From a bacterium (GTDB lineage Bacteria > Desulfobacterota > GWC2-55-46 > S146-80 > JALXFI01), in assembly GCA_027069035.1 (NCBI GenBank), contig JALXFI010000262.1, positions 1 to 5,329 on the forward strand: a stretch of 5,329 nt of DNA, read 5' to 3'. The notes beneath the pieces were generated by a model, which was not told the DNA's origin, searched no databases, and worked only from the letters and a program-made list of their open reading frames with translations. Shown here in pieces: positions 1 to 4,974 of the stretch. How positions within the stretch are numbered: position 1 is the first letter of the stretch; every line of letters starts with the position of its first letter. Position numbers and translations under genes: made by a program.

Positions 1-1
1 G

Positions 2-202
2 TGGAGGTCTATACACCCATATGTGATAAAATCCTCTTCCGATGTCGGACTGGAGCCTGCTTTGATAAAGGCGCTGGTCTTGAGTATGGTTGCTTTTCTT
101 ATATTATCCGGTGTTATCTTTGTATTAAGGGTAAATCTTTCTCTGGCGGAGAGGGAGATAGAGATTTTCAAGGCCGATAGATTAAAGGAGGATGAATTAT
201 GA
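2..202 (+). CDS. ccmC: CcmC-like heme handling protein, 3' end only
   Basis: This is the C-terminal 66 residues of a protein that begins upstream of the window. It opens with WRSIHPYVI, which resembles the periplasmic W-R-x-[IL]-H-P segment before the last transmembrane helix in CcmC. A hydrophobic helix follows (about fragment residues 22-43, ALIKALVLSMVAFLILSGVI), then a charged cytoplasmic tail ending KEDEL. In the known family, CcmC is an inner-membrane protein that binds heme through a WWD motif and periplasmic histidines and hands it to the chaperone CcmE; the WWD motif would lie outside this window. The stop codon overlaps the ATG of a ccmD-like gene by ATGA, the usual ccm operon arrangement, and this supports the call. 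A CcsA/CcsB-type system-II protein is less likely because a CcmD-like gene follows. Confidence 0.75.
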   Translation, partial: WRSIHPYVIKSSSDVGLEPALIKALVLSMVAFLILSGVIFVLRVNLSLAEREIEIFKADRLKEDEL

Positions 203-348
203 GTAATATGTTTTATCTATTTTTTGCTTATGCTATAATCTGGGTTGTGCTTTTTGCCTATATCCTGGGGCTTACAAAAAGGCAGGAGAAACTTCTCTCT
301 TTTTTGGAAGAAATCGAGCTGCTTAAAGATAAAGATATTGAGACTTGA
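199..348 (+). CDS. ccmD: CcmD-like small membrane protein of the heme exporter
   Basis: This 49-residue protein has one N-terminal transmembrane helix (about residues 4-24, FYLFFAYAIIWVVLFAYILG) followed by a charged, heptad-like tail (KRQEKLLSFLEEIELLKDK) that could form a short coiled coil. CcmD proteins are small single-span proteins with this topology: a Tyr/Ala-rich helix, then a basic and acidic cytoplasmic tail. In the known pathway CcmD helps release heme-loaded CcmE from the CcmABC complex. The start is fixed by AAAGGAGG at 184-191 with a 7-nt spacer and by the ATGA overlap with ccmC. Sequence conservation in CcmD is weak, so the call rests on size, topology and position. No ccmE follows in the window; the next gene is a copper sensor. 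Confidence 0.7.
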   Translation: MSNMFYLFFAYAIIWVVLFAYILGLTKRQEKLLSFLEEIELLKDKDIET

Positions 349-435
349 TCAAAGAAGCCCTTGCAGACAGGTTTTATGTGAAGGCGGGAAAACCGGAGAG
401 ATAATGTCCGATAAAATCTATAAGGAGATGTTCTA

Positions 436-705
436 ATGATAGACACCGAGGTTAAAAAGAAGGCTTTAGGCAGGTTGAAAAAAATTGAAGGACAGATCAA
501 AGGTATCCAGAGGATGGTTGACGAGGAGAGGTACTGCATAGATATAGTCAACCAGATAACCGCCGTCAAAAGGGCGCTTGACAAGGTTGCGCTTATGGTG
601 ATGAAACGTCATATGGAAAGCTGTGTTTCTGAAGCTATTAGGATGGGAGATTCCACAAAGAAGATTAACGAACTTATGGATACAGTGAACCGTTTTGTAA
701 AGTAA
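436..705 (+). CDS. csoR: CsoR-type copper-sensing transcriptional repressor
   Basis: This 89-residue all-helical protein belongs to the CsoR/RcnR/FrmR family (DUF156). The N-terminal part has the family signature LGRLKKIEGQIKGIQRM (residues 11-27). The metal ligands are Cys34, His59 and Cys63, the Cys-His-Cys set of Cu(I)-sensing CsoR. Tyr33 and Glu79 match the second-shell Tyr and Glu of characterised CsoR proteins. RcnR (Ni/Co) would have His at the last ligand position, FrmR lacks Cys there, and the persulfide sensor CstR lacks the His, so copper is the best-supported effector. In the known mechanism the apo-tetramer binds operator DNA and Cu(I) releases it. The start is supported by AAGGAG at 422-427 with an 8-nt spacer. 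The gene sits 87 nt after ccmD, probably in the same transcript. A matching operator lies at 2098-2114, ahead of the exported-protein operon. Confidence 0.9.
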   Translation: MIDTEVKKKALGRLKKIEGQIKGIQRMVDEERYCIDIVNQITAVKRALDKVALMVMKRHMESCVSEAIRMGDSTKKINELMDTVNRFVK

Positions 706-708
706 AAC

Positions 709-720
709 TTTAGTACTAAA
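709..720. repeat. Perfect 12-bp palindrome after csoR
   Basis: TTTAGTACTAAA is a perfect inverted repeat beginning 4 nt after the csoR stop codon. An overlapping AT-rich hairpin (AAAGT at 699-703, ACTTT at 707-711) spans the stop. No GC stem and no T-tract follow, so it is not a convincing intrinsic terminator. It could be a protein-binding site for the downstream gene or chance in AT-rich DNA. Confidence 0.3.
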
Positions 721-757
721 ATAGGGTTCAAGAATTCGAGGGGTCAGGTGGAGCAGT

Positions 758-777
758 ATAGAGCTTATCAGCTTTAT
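758..777. repeat. Imperfect 20-bp palindrome upstream of the reductase gene
   Basis: ATAGAGCTTATCAGCTTTAT matches its own reverse complement at 16 of 20 positions, with two AGCT cores 5 nt apart. It ends 34 nt before the flavoprotein start codon, a position where an operator could act. It does not resemble a CsoR operator and I do not recognise the binding protein. No clear -35/-10 pair can be assigned around it. Confidence 0.3.
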
Positions 778-811
778 CTCATTCCTTCTGTACTATTTTT
801 AATCAGGAAAC

Positions 812-2032
812 ATGGATATATATGATGTAATTGTTGTGGGTCTTGGGCCGGCAGGTTCCACTGCTTCATATAAGCTTAAGAAGGGCGGCTTACAGATTCT
901 TGCCCTTGACAGGGAAACCTTTCCCCGTTACAAACCCTGTGGCGGATGTCTCTCCAAAAAGATAGATTCTCTTCTTGATTTTGATTTCAAAGGTGTGGTG
1001 GAACACACTGTAAGCGGTGTTGTTTTTACAAACAAATTCAAAAGGGAAGTAACCATTCGTTCAGATGAGCCTGTTGCTTATATGGTGCAGAGGGATAGGT
1101 TTGACTCCCTTCTTGTTGATAAGGCAAAGGAGGCGGGGGTTGATATCAGAGATGGCGAGGCTGTAAAAGATATCCATGACAGAGGGGGTTTTTTAGAGGT
1201 GTGTACTGCAAGATGCAGTTATAGGGGGAGGTATCTTATAGGGGCGGACGGACCCTTCAGTGTGGTTGCAAAGAGATTTTTTCCGGACGTTAAGAGAGAG
1301 ATCGGTATTGCTATGGAAGGTGAGGCAGACGCAGACGCCGGTCAGTTAAAGAGTTTAAAAGGGATGGTCTCAATAGATTTTGGTTATATACCCGCCGGTT
1401 ATGGATGGATATTCCCAAAGGATGGCGCTGTATCGGTTGGCGTTGCAGGACAAAAGGATAAGATAGATGATATCAAGAAATATTTTAATGGTTTTCTGCA
1501 TGGAAAGGGATTGGAGGATTTAAGGTTTAAGAGACTCAAGGGATGGATTATCCCCGTTTTTTCTCATAATAATTCGAGAGTCGCCCGTAATAAGGTATGT
1601 TTAATAGGTGACGCGGGGGGCATGGTAGATCCGTTTTTAGGCGAGGGCATATCATATGCCATAGAGTCGGCAAACATTTTAAGCCGTGAGATACTTAAGA
1701 CATGGAATAAAGGACTTAATCCCGATGATATTCAGGCCTCTATTGAAAAGGAGATGTACGGAGAATTTTCATCTGCCAAAAGGGTTGCGGAAATTATTTA
1801 TAAATTCCCTCATATATGGTACGACCTTCTTTATAAGAATCCTTCCTTTATGGAGATATACATGGAGGTATTAAGAGGCAGTAAGAACTACGGTGATTTT
1901 CTCAAAGAGATAAAGCAAAGACTTAGAAGTTCTCGCCGTCTCTGGTTGCAGGTAGTAATTTCACTGATAAGATCAAAAATCAGGCGGTTTTTTAAAAGCA
2001 GTTCCGAGACTTCCATTTCCTCTATTATCTGA
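812..2032 (+). CDS. Geranylgeranyl reductase family FAD-dependent oxidoreductase
   Basis: This 406-residue flavoprotein is of the geranylgeranyl reductase / FixC-like superfamily. The motifs appear in order: the FAD Rossmann loop VVGLGPAGSTAS (residues 8-19) with acidic Asp33 at the end of strand 2; the family loop PRYKPCGGCLS (38-48), whose CGG is typical of geranylgeranyl and digeranylgeranylglycerophospholipid reductases; GADG (144-147); GYGWIFPK (196-203); and the second FAD motif LIGDAGGMVDPFLGEGI (264-280). Family members saturate isoprenoid double bonds in chlorophyll side chains, archaeal lipids or menaquinone. Menaquinone or another polyprenyl compound is the likelier substrate if the organism is not phototrophic, but this is inference. 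The C-terminus (about 369-398) is strongly basic and amphipathic and could hold the enzyme at the membrane. The Shine-Dalgarno is poor (AGGA at 805-808, only 3 nt from ATG), so expression may be low. No functional link to the copper genes is evident. Confidence 0.82.
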   Translation: MDIYDVIVVGLGPAGSTASYKLKKGGLQILALDRETFPRYKPCGGCLSKKIDSLLDFDFKGVVEHTVSGVVFTNKFKREVTIRSDEPVAYMVQRDRFDSLLVDKAKEAGVDIRDGEAVKDIHDRGGFLEVCTARCSYRGRYLIGADGPFSVVAKRFFPDVKREIGIAMEGEADADAGQLKSLKGMVSIDFGYIPAGYGWIFPKDGAVSVGVAGQKDKIDDIKKYFNGFLHGKGLEDLRFKRLKGWIIPVFSHNNSRVARNKVCLIGDAGGMVDPFLGEGISYAIESANILSREILKTWNKGLNPDDIQASIEKEMYGEFSSAKRVAEIIYKFPHIWYDLLYKNPSFMEIYMEVLRGSKNYGDFLKEIKQRLRSSRRLWLQVVISLIRSKIRRFFKSSSETSISSII

Positions 2033-2075
2033 TAAGCTATATACAGCATAAAAAAATTAAACCTGATAAAAAAAC

Positions 2076-2104
2076 TTGACAAACCCGCTTTATAGTTATA
2101 CCCT
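2076..2104 (+). promoter_or_regulatory. Predicted sigma-70-type promoter of the exported-protein operon
   Basis: A consensus -35 box TTGACA (2076-2081) is followed after 17 nt by TACCCT (2099-2104), which keeps the most conserved -10 positions (T1, A2, T6). An alternative -10, TATACC at 2097-2102, has a 15-nt spacer. The weak -10 is embedded in the predicted CsoR operator, so a bound repressor would block polymerase. Transcription would start near 2111, leaving a leader of roughly 120 nt before the first gene. Confidence 0.55.
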
Positions 2105-2114
2105 ATAGGAGTAT
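2098..2114. promoter_or_regulatory. Predicted CsoR operator
   Basis: ATACCCTATAGGAGTAT is an inverted-repeat-like element with ATAC...GTAT ends and a C-run/G-run core. This is the architecture of CsoR operators in Firmicutes and actinobacteria (general form ATACCCC-N-GGGGTAT). It differs from an ideal ATACCCTATAGGGGTAT at one base. It overlaps the -10 region of the only good promoter in the window. A second GGTAT at 2117-2121 gives an alternative, wider repeat with ATACC at 2098-2102. With a copper-type csoR gene about 1.4 kb upstream, the likely role is copper-relieved repression of the genes from 2230 onward. Confidence 0.6.
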
Positions 2115-2229
2115 TAGGTATTTGTTGTTTTGGAAAGCATGTTTTCTTGATTATTAGGAATTAAGTGTTAAGCAGTTAAATAAAGCCCATTTTTTATGTT
2201 GGAAAGTTTTCTGCTGAAGGAGGGTTGTA

Positions 2230-3345
2230 ATGGATAAAAAAGCTTTAACTGTGTTGATGGTGATTTCATTTTTGTTCTCTACATACGGCAGCGTTTTTGC
2301 CGGCAGTAAAGATTGTTATGAGGCCGGCTCTGCTGTCTGGAAGGATACGGAAAGTGTTTTGCCTTCGGAAATTAAGATAAACAAGATATGTAATTCTCCT
2401 GTTAAAGGTGTATATGAAGTGTCGTTGAACAATAGGAATATAATCTATTTTGACCCGCTTTCAAAAACGGTTATCTTTGGCGTCCTTGTGCAAAGCGGTG
2501 TTGATCTGACAAAGAAGAGGAGGGTCGAGTTATTTGGCGATCCGGCGCTGCCAAAAGAAAATAAAGGAAACCCTGCACATTCCGACTCGAAACTTAAAGA
2601 GGATGTTGTGCCTTCAAAAGGTGTGATATTGCCTGTTGTGTGGGGTGATTTGGGTAAACGGATGGTTGAGGCCGGCGTAATAGACGGCAAAAAGATTGAG
2701 GCCGTTTATTCAGGAAAAGGAGGGCTTAATAAAGAAGAAAAAGGCATTCTTTATGGCAGGGATAATAAAAAGATGGTAATAAATTTAAAGAATTCAAGGT
2801 TTATATTAAATATGTTCTGGGCGCTTGGCATTGGCAATAAGAATGATATACTTGAAAAAGGCCCTATGATGAAACGGGGTTTTAGCGGGGCGGGTCGTTT
2901 TGCTTCAACAGGCGGCTGGACTATCTCAAATGGCAGACCAATGGATCACTATTCCAAACATAAATTTCTTGAACTAAACAAAGAGCAGCAGGCATTGGTC
3001 GAGCGTGTTTCGAAAAATATCTATCGTCCCTGCTGCAACAATTCTACATACTTCCCTGATTGTAATCACGGAATGGCGATGCTCGGTCTTCTTGAACTAT
3101 TGGCTTCACAGGATATTGGAGAGGAAGAGATGTATAAGGTAGCCCTTAGGGTGAATTCATACTGGTTCCCCGACACCTATCTTACCATTGCCCGTTTATT
3201 TAAGGAACAGGGTGTGGATTGGGATAACGTTAAACCCGGTGATGCGCTTTCTGCAAGATATTCAAGCGGTTCCGGTTTTAAAAGTGTGCTTGCAAAGGTT
3301 AAGCCTCCTCGGTTTCAAGGAGGCCGGAGTTGCGGAGTCAATTGA
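2230..3345 (+). CDS. Exported protein: DsbC-N-like domain plus uncharacterised Cys/His domain
   Basis: This 371-residue precursor has a signal peptide (basic MDKK, hydrophobic 5-20, probable cleavage after VFA, residue 24). Residues about 44-103 resemble the N-terminal dimerisation domain of DsbC/DsbG: LPSEIKINKI, then GVYEVSLNNRNIIYFDP (60-76), VIFGVLV (81-87) and DLTKKRR (92-98). The C-terminal thioredoxin fold and CxxC of DsbC are absent. Instead there is a region with LGKRMVEAGVIDGKKI (141-156), FILNMFWALGIGNKNDIL (191-208) and a ligand-like cluster YRPCCNNSTYFPDCNHG, giving Cys268, Cys269, Cys278 and His280. Three more cysteines (29, 54, 368) lie outside it. I believe the C-terminal part belongs to a conserved family without assigned function, but cannot verify this. 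The start is supported by GAAGGAGG (2216-2223) with a 6-nt spacer. It is the first gene after the predicted CsoR operator, so a copper- or thiol-related periplasmic role is plausible. No catalytic function is claimed. Confidence 0.75.
   Translation: MDKKALTVLMVISFLFSTYGSVFAGSKDCYEAGSAVWKDTESVLPSEIKINKICNSPVKGVYEVSLNNRNIIYFDPLSKTVIFGVLVQSGVDLTKKRRVELFGDPALPKENKGNPAHSDSKLKEDVVPSKGVILPVVWGDLGKRMVEAGVIDGKKIEAVYSGKGGLNKEEKGILYGRDNKKMVINLKNSRFILNMFWALGIGNKNDILEKGPMMKRGFSGAGRFASTGGWTISNGRPMDHYSKHKFLELNKEQQALVERVSKNIYRPCCNNSTYFPDCNHGMAMLGLLELLASQDIGEEEMYKVALRVNSYWFPDTYLTIARLFKEQGVDWDNVKPGDALSARYSSGSGFKSVLAKVKPPRFQGGRSCGVN
3303..3324 (+). other. GC-rich hairpin at the 3' end of the first operon gene
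   Basis: GCCTCCT (3303-3309) and AGGAGGC (3318-3324) form a perfect 7-bp stem with an 8-nt loop, inside the last codons of the gene ending at 3345. A T-run (TTTTTT, 3345-3350 region) follows about 20 nt later, too far for a standard terminator. The CCTCCT arm is also complementary to AGGAGG at 3363-3368, the ribosome binding site of the next gene. The RNA could therefore form an alternative pairing that hides that site. Confidence 0.4.
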
Positions 3346-3361
3346 TTTTTTCAGAAAAGGT

Positions 3362-3368
3362 GAGGAGG
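3362..3368 (+). promoter_or_regulatory. Shine-Dalgarno fixing the start at 3375
   Basis: GAGGAGG lies 6 nt before ATG 3375 and 9 nt before the adjacent ATG 3378. It favours these over the upstream in-frame ATG at 3330, which has no comparable site and would put 15 charged residues ahead of the signal peptide and overlap the preceding gene. Confidence 0.75.
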
Positions 3369-3374
3369 TTTTTT

Positions 3375-3839
3375 ATGATGAAAAAAACAGTTTTGTTAGT
3401 TATTTTTACGGTCTTTGTAGCAGCTCTTATAGTATTTAGCCAAAAAGATGTTTTTGCTCAATCGTTAACACAGCGAACCTCCGGTGGCTCTGTCCAGATT
3501 GCCCTGATACTTCTGAATCCCGAAGCTCTTTATAGCGGTGAGGATATACTTTTTGAAGTAAGCATGAACACACATTCTGTGCCGCTTGATCAGTACAGGA
3601 TGGAAGAATTGTCATTTATCAGAGGCAAAAGAGGCAGGCTTAGCAGCGCCCTTGCATGGGAATCGTCAAAAGGAGGTGGTCATCACCGTTTCGGCAAATT
3701 AAGGTTTTCAGGAAAAGATAAAAGTGGGGAACCGATAATCGGCAAGGGAGATAAATACCTTGAAGTCATAATAAAGAATGTTGGAGGTATAAGTGAAAGG
3801 GTTTTCAGATGGGATCTGCCGTTTAAGGTAGGATTGTAA
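3375..3839 (+). CDS. Small exported protein with NTHS and GGHHR motifs, function unknown
   Basis: This 154-residue precursor has a clear signal peptide (MMKK, hydrophobic 5-22, probable cleavage after DVFA, residue 28). The mature part is about 126 residues and looks all-beta: alternating strands such as SVQIALILL (39-47), DILFEVSMNTHS (57-68), KLRFSG (108-113), KYLEVIIKNVGG (127-138) and RVFRWDLPF (142-150). Three features look like conserved motifs: NTHSVPLD (65-72), GGGHHRFGKLRF (100-111) and VGGISERVFRW (136-146). His67, His103 and His104 are possible metal ligands. There is no Cys in the mature chain. I do not recognise a named family, though the motif pattern resembles uncharacterised secreted proteins of scattered bacteria. 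It starts 29 nt after the preceding gene, so the two are almost certainly cotranscribed. ATG 3378 is an equally possible start. Confidence 0.72.
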   Translation: MMKKTVLLVIFTVFVAALIVFSQKDVFAQSLTQRTSGGSVQIALILLNPEALYSGEDILFEVSMNTHSVPLDQYRMEELSFIRGKRGRLSSALAWESSKGGGHHRFGKLRFSGKDKSGEPIIGKGDKYLEVIIKNVGGISERVFRWDLPFKVGL

Positions 3840-3902
3840 TTTAACCGGAAGTTCGGAGCTCGGATGCTCATTTGTTATACACTTTGCATCACAAAAAAAT
3901 AT

Positions 3903-3910
3903 GGAGGTGG
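3903..3910 (+). promoter_or_regulatory. Shine-Dalgarno fixing the start at 3916
   Basis: GGAGGTGG lies 5 nt before ATG 3916. The in-frame ATG at 3901 overlaps this site and has no purine-rich site of its own, only an A-run (3893-3899). The true start is therefore 3916, which gives a normal signal peptide beginning MNKKFRF. Confidence 0.75.
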
Positions 3911-3915
3911 AAAAA

Positions 3916-4905
3916 ATGAATAAAAAATTTCGATTTGTGGCTTATGCCATCGTCGTTTTATTTATAATGGTTTTTTCTTTGTTGTTGCCTGATAATACTT
4001 ATGCCTCAGCACACTACGGCAGGGCATATATAGCGATGGCCTTTTCGGATACGGTAAAGGTGATCGATACCGAGACACTTAAGGTCGTAGATACGCTTCC
4101 AGGGGGAAAGAATCCGCACGGAGTTAGTGTCTCTCCCGACGGCAGGTTTCTCTACCTGCCGAGTATGATGGGTGGAAACGAGTTTCTTACCGTTGTGGAT
4201 ACAAAAAAAAGAGAAGTGATAAAATCCATTAAGGTTGGCAAGGCGTCACATCATGCCGCTGTAAGTCCTGACGGTAGATATGTCTATGTGGCTACATTTC
4301 CTGAAAACGAAGGGATAACGGTGATAGACGCAGGGACGCTGAAGGTAACAAATCATATTTATACAGGTAAAAAACCGTTCTATATGGAGTTTAGTCCCGA
4401 TGGAAAAAGGGCATATGTAATAAATGTGGAATCAGGAACACTTTCAGTTATAGATACATCTGCCGGTAAGGTTATAAAGGATATTAAAACGGGTAAGGGT
4501 AAAGGCCATTCGGCCATAACAAGGGATGGAAAGACAATATATATCACAAACGGTCCTGCGGGCGCTCTTATAGCCATAGATACGGAAAAAAACGAGATAA
4601 CAGGCAGTGTCAAGGTTGGAATGGACCCTCATGGTGTTGCCGTAACCGGTGACGGCAGGAAGGTCTATGTTGCAAATAGGGGAGAGGATACCGTATCGGT
4701 TGTTGATACTTCCGCCCTCAAGGTCATAAAGAATATAAAGACGGCAACCGCCCCTGACCACATTACACTTACGCCTGACGGCAGGTATATATACCTCTCT
4801 GTCCTTAGCACGGAGGAGATTGTTGTCTTTGATGTTAAAAATGACGAAAAGGTTGCGGCAATACCGGTTGGACCTCAGCCCCATCAGATAGTATTTGCGC
4901 CGTAG
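3916..4905 (+). CDS. Exported YVTN-family seven-bladed beta-propeller protein
   Basis: This 329-residue precursor has a signal peptide (MNKKFRF, hydrophobic 8-25, probable cleavage after TYA, residue 30). The mature protein is built of about seven repeats of 41-45 residues of the YVTN/40-residue beta-propeller type. Each carries a SPDGR-like turn (73-77, 117-121, 160-164, 202-206, 244-248, 286-290) and a strand ending in V-[IV]-D-T. The last segment (PVGPQPHQIVFAP) probably closes the ring with the N-terminal strand. Before each turn sits a histidine: His68, His112/113, His198, His239, His282 and His323. Only the third blade lacks it (Phe155-Tyr156). There is no CxxCH, so no heme c is attached here. 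YVTN proteins resemble the cytochrome cd1 and NosZ propellers in fold, but most have no assigned function. A role as a metal-binding or scaffold protein in the periplasm is inference from the His pattern and the operon. It lies 76 nt after the preceding gene. Confidence 0.85.
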   Translation: MNKKFRFVAYAIVVLFIMVFSLLLPDNTYASAHYGRAYIAMAFSDTVKVIDTETLKVVDTLPGGKNPHGVSVSPDGRFLYLPSMMGGNEFLTVVDTKKREVIKSIKVGKASHHAAVSPDGRYVYVATFPENEGITVIDAGTLKVTNHIYTGKKPFYMEFSPDGKRAYVINVESGTLSVIDTSAGKVIKDIKTGKGKGHSAITRDGKTIYITNGPAGALIAIDTEKNEITGSVKVGMDPHGVAVTGDGRKVYVANRGEDTVSVVDTSALKVIKNIKTATAPDHITLTPDGRYIYLSVLSTEEIVVFDVKNDEKVAAIPVGPQPHQIVFAP

Positions 4906-4974
4906 TGTAGTAAAACATTTGAAGGTGTTTTTTATAGACCGTTTTGGTGTTTGTAAATATTAAGGAGGTGTGAA

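Noticed and set aside
258..584. Minus-strand open frame of 108 codons across ccmD and csoR
   Set aside because: It lies antisense to two genes with clear family motifs and good ribosome binding sites, and its translation shows no recognisable domain.
2033..2075. Terminator after the flavoprotein gene
   Set aside because: Only a 3-bp GCT/AGC stem precedes the A-run; there is no stable hairpin with a T-tract on the coding strand.
3330..3374. Upstream start at 3330 for the NTHS/GGHHR protein
   Set aside because: It lacks a Shine-Dalgarno sequence, overlaps the preceding gene and would mask the signal peptide; ATG 3375 has GAGGAGG at good spacing.
3188..3439. Alternative + strand frame of 83 codons across the junction of the first two exported genes
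   Set aside because: It overlaps both flanking genes in another frame, has no ribosome binding site and no recognisable domain.
3876..3881. TATACA as a -10 box for a separate promoter of the propeller gene
   Set aside because: No acceptable -35 lies 16-18 nt upstream (best is TTCGGA with 18 nt), so an internal promoter is not supported.
4444..4884. Minus-strand open frame of 146 codons within the propeller gene
   Set aside because: It is antisense to regularly repeated propeller blades; repeats on the coding strand easily leave an open antisense frame. No motif or start signal supports it.
4912..4933. Possible terminator after the propeller gene (AAAACA and TGTTTT arms followed by T residues)
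   Set aside because: The stem is six pairs with only one G-C and an 8-nt loop, too weak to terminate; the next gene has the same orientation and a related character.
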